A stretch of DNA of 64,000 nt. Source: Pukyongia salina (lineage in GTDB: Bacteria; Bacteroidota; Bacteroidia; Flavobacteriales; Flavobacteriaceae). Shown here in pieces: positions 18,016 through 25,646 of this stretch. The notes under the pieces are model-generated. The model was not told the DNA's origin. It searched no databases and saw only the letters and a program-made list of their open reading frames with translations. Location of the stretch: contig NZ_CP027062.1 of NCBI RefSeq assembly GCF_002966125.1, forward strand, positions 558,001 to 622,000, read 5' to 3'. The number at the start of each line of letters is the position of its first letter. Position 1 is the first letter of the stretch. A program made the position numbers and the translations under genes.

Positions 18016-19695
18016 ATGAACTTGAGAAAAACCTTAGCATTACAGCTATTTATTGCAGTAGTTGCAACCGCCCTATTTACGAGTTGTAACAAGTCCCGAG
18101 ACTACAAAAACAGCTCCAGAGCGACTGGTTGGAAAATGAACGCCAAAGAAGGTGGTTTACAGTACAATCCGAAAGCGAAAGAGCAGGAAACAGGCCCTGG
18201 ATTAGTCTTCATTGAAGGCGGTACCTACACCATGGGTAGAGTTCAGGATGATCCTATGCACGATTGGAATAACAGCCCAAATCAACAGCATGTTCAGTCC
18301 TTCTACATGGACGAAACAGAAGTGACCAATTTAATGTACCTGGAGTATCTGGATTGGATCAAGGCAGTTTTCCCACCAACCGATGAAAATTATAGAAGAA
18401 TATATGACGGAGCCGTGCCGGATACCCTGGTATGGAGAAACCGTTTAGGTTATAACGAAGTAATGACCAATAATTACCTGCGCCACCCGGCCTATGCAGA
18501 GTATCCTGTAGTAGGTGTGAGCTGGATTCAGGCAGTGGAATTTAGTAATTGGCGTACAGATCGTGTTAACGAACTTATCCTGGAACAAGAAGGCTTTACT
18601 ACACGAAATGCGAGATATGATGTAGAGGCCGGCCAGACCTTCAGTACAGACACTTACCTCAATGCGCCTTCCATGACCTATGGAGGTAACGATTCGATCA
18701 CCCGAGGTGGTAAGCGTTCAGAAGCATTATTGAAAAGAAACGAAGATAGTACCGGACTTTACGTTCAGAGAAAGGACGGACTCTTATTACCAGACTACAG
18801 ACTACCTACCGAAGCAGAGTGGGAATACGCTGCGCTGGGATTAGTAGGATTAAGAAATTACAATGTATACCGTGGAAGAAAGAAATATCCATGGGATGGT
18901 CAATACACGCGCTCTGGAAAGAGAAGAAGCCGTGGTGATCAATTAGCAAACTTCAAACAAGGTGATGGAGACTACGGTGGTATTGCCGGGTGGAGTGATG
19001 ATGGTGCAGATATTACTGCCGAGGTGAAGTCTTTCGAACCAAACGATTTCGGGCTATATGATATGGCTGGAAATGTTGCCGAGTGGGTTGCCGATGTATA
19101 CAGACCAATAGTAGATGATGAATTCAATGATTTCAACTACTACAGAGGAAATGTTTATACCAAAAACGCTATAGGCGAAGATGGTAAAGTGAAAATTGTA
19201 ACAGCAGATTCTATAGTATATGATACCCTGGCTAACGGGAAGATCATTGCAAGAAATCTACCTGGCGAGATCCTTCAGGTTCCTGTAGACGAAGAAGAGA
19301 CTTATCTGAGAACTCAATTCTCTGAGAGCGATAACAGGGATTTCCGAGATGGTGACCCCAGGTCAACCCGTTACTATCAGTCATTCGCCGATGAGTACAA
19401 CCAAGGTGAAACCAGCGACTCCAAACGTATGTACAATTCGCCTAAACACTCCGTTTATGCAGATAGCACAGGAAGGTTAGAGCGACAGTATGACAAAGCA
19501 TCCAACCGTACTACTCTTATTGATAATGAAGTAAGAGTATATAAAGGAGGATCATGGAGAGATCGCGATTACTGGTTAGATCCGGCACAAAGACGCTACT
19601 TCCCTCAGGATATGGCTACCGATTATATCGGGTTTAGATGCGCTATGTCCAGAGTTGGATCGAAAAGCAAAAAAGGTAAGAGACCGAGACACTAA
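18016..19695 (+). CDS. gldJ: Gliding motility lipoprotein GldJ
   Basis: A 559-residue lipoprotein with the signal peptide/lipobox LFTSC (lipidated Cys24) and a formylglycine-generating-enzyme (SUMF1) fold. Visible motifs are GGTYTMGRVQDDP, YMDETEVTNLMYLEYLDW, YRLPTEAEWEYAALG, YDMAGNVAEWVADVY and GGSWRDRDYW, then IGFRCAMSRV at the end. GldJ is required for gliding and stabilises GldK and T9SS function. The segment after GGSW lacks the two catalytic cysteines of true FGEs, so it should be structural rather than enzymatic. It stands between the divergent porUV operon and murF, as in other Flavobacteriia. Confidence 0.95.
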   Translation: MNLRKTLALQLFIAVVATALFTSCNKSRDYKNSSRATGWKMNAKEGGLQYNPKAKEQETGPGLVFIEGGTYTMGRVQDDPMHDWNNSPNQQHVQSFYMDETEVTNLMYLEYLDWIKAVFPPTDENYRRIYDGAVPDTLVWRNRLGYNEVMTNNYLRHPAYAEYPVVGVSWIQAVEFSNWRTDRVNELILEQEGFTTRNARYDVEAGQTFSTDTYLNAPSMTYGGNDSITRGGKRSEALLKRNEDSTGLYVQRKDGLLLPDYRLPTEAEWEYAALGLVGLRNYNVYRGRKKYPWDGQYTRSGKRRSRGDQLANFKQGDGDYGGIAGWSDDGADITAEVKSFEPNDFGLYDMAGNVAEWVADVYRPIVDDEFNDFNYYRGNVYTKNAIGEDGKVKIVTADSIVYDTLANGKIIARNLPGEILQVPVDEEETYLRTQFSESDNRDFRDGDPRSTRYYQSFADEYNQGETSDSKRMYNSPKHSVYADSTGRLERQYDKASNRTTLIDNEVRVYKGGSWRDRDYWLDPAQRRYFPQDMATDYIGFRCAMSRVGSKSKKGKRPRH

Positions 19696-19717
19696 AAAAA
19701 CTTAGTTTCAAATAAGG

Positions 19718-19760
19718 AAACCCTCCAGGACAGCTTCGGCTATTTTAGGAGGGTTTTTTA
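19718..19760 (+). terminator. Intrinsic terminator after gldJ
   Basis: Stem AAACCCTCC paired with GGAGGGTTT across a loop of about 21 bases, followed by a T-run. It is placed between gldJ and murF, so murF probably has its own promoter or depends on read-through. Confidence 0.75.
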
Positions 19761-19790
19761 TATCTTTATTTTTCTGAATAAAAGCCGCCC

Positions 19791-21071
19791 TTGAAAATAG
19801 AAACCTTACACAGTCATTTCCTGCACAGCAGCGGAATTTGTACCGATACCCGAAAGATCACACCTAATTGCCTGTTTTTTGCCCTTAGAGGGGATAACTT
19901 CAATGGAAATGAATTTGCCCAGGACGCACTTGACAAAGGCGCATATAAGGTAGTGATAGACGATATAAGGGCACACAAGAATACAGGAGAAACTATTTTA
20001 CATGGAAATTCCCTGGTTTTACTCCAGAAACTGGCCACCTTTCACCGAAACTACTTAAAAGTCCCGATCATTGCCCTCACCGGTAGTAATGGTAAAACCA
20101 CCACAAAGGAGCTTATCAATGCGGTTTTATCGCAAAAATTTCAGACCACAGCAACCATAGGTAACCTGAATAATCATATCGGAGTACCCCTCACTTTGCT
20201 TTCCATGACCGCGAAGACCGAATTCGGGATCGTTGAAATGGGTGCAAATCACCTCAATGAGATCGCACAGTTAAGTGCCATTGTGCAGCCCGATTACGGC
20301 TATATCACCAATTTTGGAAAGGCGCATTTAGAAGGCTTCGGAGGCGTGGAAGGTGTTATTAAAGGCAAGTCTGAACTTTACAAGCATTTAAGTGAAAACG
20401 AAAGATTGGTTTTTGTAAATGGGAATGACGAAAAGCAAATGTCACTTACCGCAGATATGAATAGATTTACTTTTGGAAGTGGCGATTTTGATTGTTCCAT
20501 CGTTTTAAAAAATGCTTCCGGGTATTTACAGATAGAATACCAGGGAATTAGCATTCAAAGCAATCTCATCGGCCTGTATAATTTCCATAATATAGCCAGT
20601 GCCATTGCCATTGGTCAATATTTTAATGTTTCAGCAGAAAATATTAAAATCGCCATCGAGGGCTATACCCCCCAAAACAACCGGTCTCAAATCATTGAAA
20701 AGAACGGCTTCCATATCATTATGGATGCCTATAATGCAAATCCTTCCAGTATGCTAGCCGCGTTGGAGAATTTCCGTCAGGGAAAAGGGGAGAACAAGAT
20801 CCTTATTCTTGGAGATATGTTCGAACTGGGTGAGCATGCATCCACAGAACATCAGAAAATAGTTGCGTACCTCGAAGAGCACCCATTTGCCATGGCATAT
20901 CTAATAGGAGAAAATTTCAGTAAAACGCATAGTACAACCTCTCAAGTGAAGTTATTTAAAAGCTTCGAAGAATTCACAACCTTCTGGAGTTCAATACGTC
21001 TGAAAGGAGGAAATCTTATGGTAAAAGGGTCTCGTGGAATGGCTCTGGAACGTATTTTAGATTTGTTGTAA
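19791..21071 (+). CDS. murF: UDP-N-acetylmuramoyl-tripeptide--D-alanyl-D-alanine ligase
   Basis: A 426-residue Mur ligase that adds D-Ala-D-Ala to the UDP-MurNAc-tripeptide in the cytoplasm. Motifs are CLFFALRGDNFNGNEFAQDA in the N-terminal domain, the ATP P-loop LTGSNGKTTTKELI near residue 100, VEMGANHLNEI near 150, and the C-terminal DAYNANPSSMLAALENF plus LGDMFELG. The start is a TTG at 19791, giving MKIETLHSHFLHSSGICTDT; no better ATG precedes the conserved CTDTR segment. It follows gldJ, a common synteny in this class. Confidence 0.94.
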   Translation: MKIETLHSHFLHSSGICTDTRKITPNCLFFALRGDNFNGNEFAQDALDKGAYKVVIDDIRAHKNTGETILHGNSLVLLQKLATFHRNYLKVPIIALTGSNGKTTTKELINAVLSQKFQTTATIGNLNNHIGVPLTLLSMTAKTEFGIVEMGANHLNEIAQLSAIVQPDYGYITNFGKAHLEGFGGVEGVIKGKSELYKHLSENERLVFVNGNDEKQMSLTADMNRFTFGSGDFDCSIVLKNASGYLQIEYQGISIQSNLIGLYNFHNIASAIAIGQYFNVSAENIKIAIEGYTPQNNRSQIIEKNGFHIIMDAYNANPSSMLAALENFRQGKGENKILILGDMFELGEHASTEHQKIVAYLEEHPFAMAYLIGENFSKTHSTTSQVKLFKSFEEFTTFWSSIRLKGGNLMVKGSRGMALERILDLL

Positions 21072-21178
21072 ATCATTTTTGTTTAATCTTTTACGTTATT
21101 TCTTTAACAATTTCTGAACGAAATTAACATAGTTTTATGTTAAAATGTTCAACGCTTGGTTAAAGCTCGTTAAACAAC

Positions 21179-21208
21179 TTGACAAAATTTGATATGTCCC
21201 TATATTAG
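21179..21208 (+). promoter_or_regulatory. Putative promoter of the MscS/YtxH cluster
   Basis: TTG at 21179-21181, a 19-bp spacer and TATATTAG at 21201-21208, about 30 bp before the MscS ATG. The upstream 100 bp are rich in GTTAA/TTAAC runs. Confidence 0.4.
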
Positions 21209-21237
21209 ATAGTGTCATTAACCAACAATCTATAATC

Positions 21238-22140
21238 ATGTACGAGCAAATAACCAAATCTTTCAATGACCTATCGGATAAATTGATAGGATGGGTTACG
21301 ACCTTCGTAGAACATTTACCAAATCTGGCCGTGGCGTTACTTGTAATGGTAATTGCTTACTTCATGGGTCGATTTGTAAGTAAACTTGCCCGCAGAATCG
21401 CAGGAAGATACATCGAACAGAAATCTGTTACAAGACTTATAGGTAGTGTTTCTGCCGTGATAGTAGTTCTAGGCGGACTTTTCCTTGCTCTGGGTGTAAT
21501 GGACCTGGGTAAAACCTTAAATACTCTACTTGCCGGTGCTGGAATTTCCGGACTAGTAATAGGGTTAGCGCTTCAGGGAACACTTTCAAACGTTGTGGCA
21601 GGAATTGCTCTCTCCTTCAGAAAAAATATAAGAATAGGACATTGGATCGAAACCACAGGTTTTGCTGGTGAAGTAATAGAAATTAAACTAAATAATTTCA
21701 TACTGAAGGAAGCAGACAATAATATGGTGATCATTCCTAACAAAACGATAATTGATAACCCTATAAAGAACTATTCTCTAACAACACGTATGCGTATTAT
21801 GATAGAGTGTGGTGTAGGTTATGAGAGCGATCTGGAAAAGGTAGAGAAGATCACAAAAGAAACCATCGCGAATAGTTTCGATCAAATAGAATCGCCAGAC
21901 GAAGTAGAATTCTTCTATACTTCCTACGGAGACAGTTCCATTAATTTCTTATGCCGCTATTGGGTAGACTCTGAGAGTGGAATTGAAAAACTACGTGCGA
22001 AGAGTAAAGGGATTATTGAAATTAAAAAAGCATTTGATAAAGAAGGTATCAATATACCATTCCCAATACGAACATTGCAACTTGATACCGGGCTGAGCTT
22101 AATTAAAGACGCCTCTGAAGAGGCCGTCTCAGCCAACTAA
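21238..22140 (+). CDS. Small-conductance mechanosensitive channel (MscS family)
   Basis: A 300-residue inner-membrane channel of the short MscS type. Three hydrophobic helices lie at about residues 25-47, 65-85 and 95-125. The third is the Gly/Ala-rich pore helix LLAGAGISGLVIGLALQG, followed by TLSNVVAGIAL. The beta domain has GHWIETTGFAGEVIEIKLN and MVIIPNKTIIDNPIKNYS, both family hallmarks. The channel opens on hypo-osmotic stretch to release solutes. It leads a co-directional run of six small envelope genes, so it may belong to an envelope-stress regulon. Confidence 0.92.
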   Translation: MYEQITKSFNDLSDKLIGWVTTFVEHLPNLAVALLVMVIAYFMGRFVSKLARRIAGRYIEQKSVTRLIGSVSAVIVVLGGLFLALGVMDLGKTLNTLLAGAGISGLVIGLALQGTLSNVVAGIALSFRKNIRIGHWIETTGFAGEVIEIKLNNFILKEADNNMVIIPNKTIIDNPIKNYSLTTRMRIMIECGVGYESDLEKVEKITKETIANSFDQIESPDEVEFFYTSYGDSSINFLCRYWVDSESGIEKLRAKSKGIIEIKKAFDKEGINIPFPIRTLQLDTGLSLIKDASEEAVSAN

Positions 22141-22225
22141 ATACATTAAAATTAATAGACCTCAGCCATCCTACCAGTAAAGGTAGGACAAGGAAAGAAC
22201 ACTTTAAACTAAAAAACTTTTAACT

Positions 22226-22387
22226 ATGTTACGCTGGACCATCACATTTATTGTAATCGCATTAATCGCCGCAATCTTAGGATTCGGAGGAATCGCAGGA
22301 GCATCTGCAGGAATTGCTAAAATCTTATTCTACATTTTCATCGTGCTCTTTGTACTGTCACTGCTAGCCAGGCTAGTGAAGAAATAA
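22226..22387 (+). CDS. DUF1328 (YtjA-like) small membrane protein
   Basis: A 53-residue protein with two hydrophobic helices. The start [20 protein letters not shown], then the [20 protein letters not shown] segment and the LARLVKK end, match the DUF1328/YtjA family of tiny inner-membrane proteins. The function is unknown; relatives are often stress-induced. It lies 85 bp after the MscS gene and 27 bp before the next small lipoprotein gene. Confidence 0.85.
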   Translation: MLRWTITFIVIALIAAILGFGGIAGASAGIAKILFYIFIVLFVLSLLARLVKK

Positions 22388-22414
22388 TAGTATTAACCAC
22401 TAAAAAAAACAACT

Positions 22415-22564
22415 ATGAAAACTATTAAACGAATACTGTTTCTATCCATGTTCCTTCTGGCTTTCGCAGCCTGTAGAGAACAAACAACAGGAGAAAAAGT
22501 GGAAGACGCTGTAGAGGATGTAGCCGATGAGGTTGAAGATGCGGCAGATGATATTTCACAATAA
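22415..22564 (+). CDS. Tiny entericidin-like lipoprotein
   Basis: A 49-residue protein: a basic N terminus, a hydrophobic stretch and a lipobox ending FAAC (Cys20), then a strongly acidic tail built of repeated VEDA/VADE/VEDA-type heptads. The mature peptide is only about 30 residues and probably an amphipathic, negatively charged helix anchored to the membrane by lipid. Size and layout resemble entericidin-type or other small envelope lipoproteins, but no family assignment is firm. It lies between the DUF1328 and YtxH genes. Confidence 0.7.
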   Translation: MKTIKRILFLSMFLLAFAACREQTTGEKVEDAVEDVADEVEDAADDISQ

Positions 22565-22594
22565 CCGATTATTAACTTTTAAACTGAAAACATT

Positions 22595-22924
22595 ATGAAA
22601 AATAACACGAATTTAATTGCAGGAATCTTAAGTGGAGCAGCCGTAGGTCTAACCTTAGGTGTCCTATATGCTCCGGATAAAGGAAGTGAAACAAGAAAGA
22701 AGATCAGAGAAAAGGCTATTGATACCAAAGACACTATTGTCGAGAAATCTACAGCCATCGCAGATCAGATCACTTCCAAACTAAGTACCAGAAAAAATGG
22801 GTTTGAACAGGAACTCGATCAAATGTTGAGTAATGTCGACTCTAAATCGGACGATGCAATTTCGGCATTGGAACGTAAACTGAAACAATTGAAGAAAGAG
22901 AACGGACGCGTAAAAATGAACTAA
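22595..22924 (+). CDS. YtxH domain-containing protein
   Basis: A 109-residue protein with one N-terminal hydrophobic segment (NLIAGILSGAAVGLTLGVLY), then APDKGSETRKKIREKA, the canonical YtxH junction, and a charged helical tail with DTKDTIVEKSTAIADQITS. YtxH proteins are general-stress, membrane-anchored proteins of unclear mechanism. It is followed after 1 bp by a holin-like gene, a frequent pairing in Bacteroidota. Confidence 0.85.
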   Translation: MKNNTNLIAGILSGAAVGLTLGVLYAPDKGSETRKKIREKAIDTKDTIVEKSTAIADQITSKLSTRKNGFEQELDQMLSNVDSKSDDAISALERKLKQLKKENGRVKMN

Positions 22925-22925
22925 G

Positions 22926-23279
22926 ATGAAACAAACTGTCACCGCCATAAAAGAAACCATTACAGATAGCAGTGAATTGGGTGTGCTATATGCCCGACAA
23001 GAGTTGGAGCATATGCAACTGAAGCTCTTTTATAAGATCGCTTCTCATACCTCCGGAACTGCCAAGAAGGTAGTATATGGACTCCTTCTGTTAATGACCA
23101 TGACTTTCAGTTCGATTGCTCTGGCGTTATATCTTGGCACGCTTTTAAACAGCACCGCCTTAGGTTTCTTAGTGGTAAGTGGGATGTATATCCTGCTCAT
23201 TGTGACAGCATTTTTACTAAGACGAAAAATAGAGAAATATATTATTAACGAATTAGCCCAAAATTTCTTTGACTCATGA
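22926..23279 (+). CDS. Phage-holin-like (YqjE/Holin-X type) membrane protein
   Basis: A 117-residue protein with an amphipathic N-terminal region (residues 1-45) and two adjacent transmembrane helices (about 47-70 and 76-97), ending in RRKIEKYIINEL. This matches the 'phage holin family' found next to YtxH genes on bacterial chromosomes. There is no phage context, so a lytic role is unlikely. The stop overlaps the next gene start by 4 bp (ATGA), so translation is coupled. Confidence 0.75.
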   Translation: MKQTVTAIKETITDSSELGVLYARQELEHMQLKLFYKIASHTSGTAKKVVYGLLLLMTMTFSSIALALYLGTLLNSTALGFLVVSGMYILLIVTAFLLRRKIEKYIINELAQNFFDS

Positions 23280-23479
23280 GAACGTTCAATTCATTAGAGG
23301 ATCTTGCCAAGGAGGTTTACAGAAAAGATCTTGAAAAACAGATCACATTAGAAAAAATGAAACTTAATGTGAACTCCTTAAAACACCGCTTAACGCGGGA
23401 GGTTATACCCGGTGAAATTGCACATATGGCGGGAAATTACCTGGGTAAAGTAATTCGGAATAACTTTAAAAATAAATAA
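23276..23479 (+). CDS. Small basic protein of the YtxH/holin cluster, unknown function
   Basis: A 67-residue, helix-rich, basic protein starting MRTFNSLEDLAKEVYRKDLE and containing QITLEKMKLNVNSLKHRL. There is no signal peptide or strong transmembrane segment; the end GNYLGKVIRNNFKNK could be a membrane-associating amphipathic helix. I do not recognise a named family. Its overlap with the holin-like gene and its small size suggest it works with the YtxH and holin-like proteins at the inner membrane. Confidence 0.7.
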   Translation: MRTFNSLEDLAKEVYRKDLEKQITLEKMKLNVNSLKHRLTREVIPGEIAHMAGNYLGKVIRNNFKNK

Positions 23480-23480
23480 C

Positions 23481-23945
23481 ATGAAAACTTTAAGAAACAT
23501 ATTTACATTATTCGCATTGGTAGCCTTTACAGGCGTCTATGCGCAAATGGAAAATAAACAGGTAGAAAAAGAGACCATGGTAAAAAATTATGAAGTGGAA
23601 ACCTCTAAAGGTAACATGACATATACACTCAAGGTAGATACCAAACGAACCAATTGGGTGACCATGGAAAAGGAAGAACTCAGTAAAAAAGAGCAGACCC
23701 GGGTACATCAACCAAAAAAAATCACTAAAGTGATTAGTATAAAAGGTGATGATGACCCTACTTACGACAATGTGCTTTATGTAACCTATAAAGCTAATGA
23801 AGACGACGACTTTGAAATTTATCCAACAAAGGAAGGATTTACTTTATCCGTTGTGGGGAAGGATTTTAGATATAGATTGTTGGACAGAAACTATTCAGTA
23901 AATAAGGAATATGAAGACTTCTTTGAAGTTAGCATGTCCCAATAA
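23481..23945 (+). CDS. Exported protein of unknown function
   Basis: A 154-residue protein with a signal peptide (residues 1-21, ending GVYAQ). The mature part is charged and probably beta-rich: KGNMTYTLKVDTKRTNWVTM, then ISIKGDDDPTYDNVLYVTYK and EGFTLSVVGKDFRYRL. No catalytic motif is visible. It starts 1 bp after the preceding small gene and is followed by a strong terminator, so it closes the envelope-stress operon. It is likely periplasmic. Confidence 0.75.
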   Translation: MKTLRNIFTLFALVAFTGVYAQMENKQVEKETMVKNYEVETSKGNMTYTLKVDTKRTNWVTMEKEELSKKEQTRVHQPKKITKVISIKGDDDPTYDNVLYVTYKANEDDDFEIYPTKEGFTLSVVGKDFRYRLLDRNYSVNKEYEDFFEVSMSQ

Positions 23946-23966
23946 TTGATTAGTTTCATTAGTTGT

Positions 23967-23993
23967 AAACCCGGCCATGTGCCGGGTTTTTTA
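23967..23993 (+). terminator. Intrinsic terminator of the MscS/YtxH cluster
   Basis: Stem AAACCCGGC/GCCGGGTTT with a CATGT loop and a T-run, 22 bp after the last stop codon of the cluster. Confidence 0.9.
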
Positions 23994-24000
23994 TTTTACT

Positions 24001-24277
24001 TCACTGGATTAATAGCGTGATCCAGAATTGAGCCACTACTGCAAAAACAATCTCATGAGCTGCGCTCACCGATTTTCAAATCAATGAATTCTCAAAGTAA
24101 TTTTCGATGACAATCCTCACTGGATTACTAACGTGATCCAGAATAGAGCCACTACTGCAAAAACAATCTCATGAACTCCGCTCACCGATTTTCAAATCAA
24201 TGAATTCTCAAAGTAATTATCGAGCACAATCCTCACTGGATTACTAGCGTGATCCAGAATAGAGCCACTACTGCAAA
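24001..24277. repeat. 116-bp tandem repeat, about 2.4 copies
   Basis: Units begin TCACTGGATT at 24001, 24117 and 24233, an exact period of 116 bp. The third unit breaks off after GCCACTACTGCAAA. Copies differ at only a handful of positions. Each unit holds an inverted repeat (CTGGAT ... ATCCAG with about 10 bases between) and the motif GAGCCACTACTGCAAA. There is no gene in 23946-24400; besides the repeat, this stretch holds only the terminator above and the tRNA trailer below. Confidence 0.9.
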
Positions 24278-24402
24278 TTAAAATCCATATCACGACTTAC
24301 GTCGTGTAGAATTTTTCATATTCAAAACCCTCAAACCCGGGGTTTGGGTTTTTGTATATGAAAAAATCCACATCTTCCGATGTGGATTTTAGCTTGATGT
24401 GG
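24265..24402 (-). repeat. 138-bp tRNA trailer repeat, copy A (three hairpins)
   Basis: This segment recurs at 26163-26300, exactly 1898 bp away, with no net length change and a few substitutions. Read on the minus strand it follows the tRNA directly. It folds as AAAATCCACATC/GATGTGGATTTT plus a T-run (24361-24390), then a second stem AAACCC(...)GGGTTT (24326-24355), then CACGAC/GTCGTG (24291-24306). The first hairpin is a convincing intrinsic terminator for the tRNA. Confidence 0.85.
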
Positions 24403-24474
24403 GTCATACTGGATTCGAACCAGTGACTTCTACCCTGTCAAGGTAACACTCTGAACCAACTGAGTTAATGACCC
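24401..24474 (-). tRNA. tRNA-Val(GAC)
   Basis: The 74-nt cloverleaf on the minus strand has acceptor GGGTCAT/ATGACCC, D-arm ACTC/GAGT with AGTTGGTTCA, anticodon stem TTACC/GGTAG with loop TTGACAG (anticodon GAC), and T-arm ACTGG TTCGAAT CCAGT. CCA is not encoded. Confidence 0.95.
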
Positions 24475-24601
24475 TAATTTCAAATGTAAATATAACGCAT
24501 CCCCATTTATTCACCTTATAAAAAATGAATGATTAAACACGATCTGCAAAATCCCTATACCTTCGGTTTGGTAGGCTATTTTTTATTAACGGTATTATTA
24601 A

Positions 24602-24862
24602 CTAATCCCTAATCTCTGTTCCATCATCGCATTTAAAGTAGCTAATATTCCCGTCTCCAAAGTTAGGGCTTTGGTCGTTCATGTTTATGGCATTATAGAT
24701 AGCCCATTGTTCTTGGTCACACGTTCCAGGCTCATACTCTACGGTTTCGATTAGCTCGAAATCCTCGTAGATTTCTACTACTCTATGACAATTACACGGC
24801 TCATCATCGCTACTGCATGATACACATAGTAAAAAAATAATATGCATAACTTTCTCATACAT
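24602..24862 (-). CDS. Small lipoprotein, unknown function
   Basis: An 86-residue product (81 if the internal MHIIFLL start is used) with a lipobox CVSC followed by SSDDEP, a Bacteroidota-style surface-export-like acidic stretch. The mature part is Cys-rich for its size (EPCNCHR, GTCDQEQW, FKCDDGT) and acidic. It overlaps the end of the upstream XRE-type regulator gene by 8 bp, so the two are probably one transcript. No family is recognised. It lies in the AT-rich stretch between the two tRNA-Val genes, so it may be accessory. Confidence 0.6.
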   Translation of the reverse strand: MYEKVMHIIFLLCVSCSSDDEPCNCHRVVEIYEDFELIETVEYEPGTCDQEQWAIYNAINMNDQSPNFGDGNISYFKCDDGTEIRD

Positions 24863-25646
24863 CTTTTTGAATTTTAATAATATTCAACAGTTGGTGTACA
24901 TCTCCCAAATCAACCAAAAAGTCGTTATACTCTGGTGATTTCTTTAAACTGTGGCAGGTAATACAACCGTTTTTTACGTCATGATCTATAATTTGTTTAA
25001 ACAAAATTCCATTCTTATGAACTATAACCCAAAACGGATACTCGTTATATTTTAATTTTTCATGCCATCTATCTTTACTTAGCTCCCTCGCAAGAACTAA
25101 TGCTCCCCATGGAATACTATTAACCGATCCATCATTCATGGAATCATCTACAACTTCAAATGCACGATAGTTGTATTTCCCAATTCTATTCACTATAAAT
25201 GTCACTTTTATCAAGTTAATAATATAATCGTGGTTATTATGATAGGCTAAATATTTAGGCCTTTCTTTAGTGGGGATAATAGGCACTTGAATTAAAAAGT
25301 TGCCGTTTGGTAGTTCTTCGTAGTTAACACCATTTTTGTTTTGCACAAATGACATAGGGCCATTGACCAATACATCGTTATTGTACTCTTTAGACTCAAA
25401 AAAAAGTCTAAGATGTTGCGCTCTTGAATCGGGGATCTCTTTCATGGATTCTAATTTTGCTATTGACCTTCGGGTCATAAATAGTTCTTCTGCCAACTCT
25501 GTTTGGGTGTAACTAAAGCTGTGGCGTAATTCTTTAAGTTCATTACCAGTCATAATCATACGATTTAATTCAATTGTTTCTATTCTTCTCCCGGCTCTTA
25601 ATTTGTTCAGGTCGTTTTCAATGCTTTTTACATAAATGATATTCAC
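24855..25646 (-). CDS. XRE-type HTH regulator with S24/LexA-like C-terminal domain
   Basis: A 263-residue protein. An N-terminal helix-turn-helix at about residues 33-88 reads TGNELKELRHSFSYTQTELA and then ELFMTRRSIAKLES, the XRE pattern. The C-terminal half (about 150-250) resembles the S24 peptidase fold: EVVDDSMNDGSVNSIPWGAL aligns with the usual D-S-M motif of cI/LexA-like repressors, and FWVIVHKNGILFKQI with the next strand where a catalytic Lys would sit. Proteolysis is unproven. The first 29 residues before MIMTGNELKEL may not be translated. It is co-oriented with the small lipoprotein gene. Its target is unknown; likely accessory DNA. Confidence 0.75.
   Translation of the reverse strand: MNIIYVKSIENDLNKLRAGRRIETIELNRMIMTGNELKELRHSFSYTQTELAEELFMTRRSIAKLESMKEIPDSRAQHLRLFFESKEYNNDVLVNGPMSFVQNKNGVNYEELPNGNFLIQVPIIPTKERPKYLAYHNNHDYIINLIKVTFIVNRIGKYNYRAFEVVDDSMNDGSVNSIPWGALVLARELSKDRWHEKLKYNEYPFWVIVHKNGILFKQIIDHDVKNGCITCHSLKKSPEYNDFLVDLGDVHQLLNIIKIQKDV

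Noticed and set aside
22926-23279. Prophage holin
   Set aside because: No other phage gene is nearby; the gene lies in a YtxH/DUF1328 chromosomal cluster, so a lytic role is not supported.
24001-24277. CRISPR array
   Set aside because: The units are contiguous 116-bp copies with no unique spacers, and no cas gene is present.
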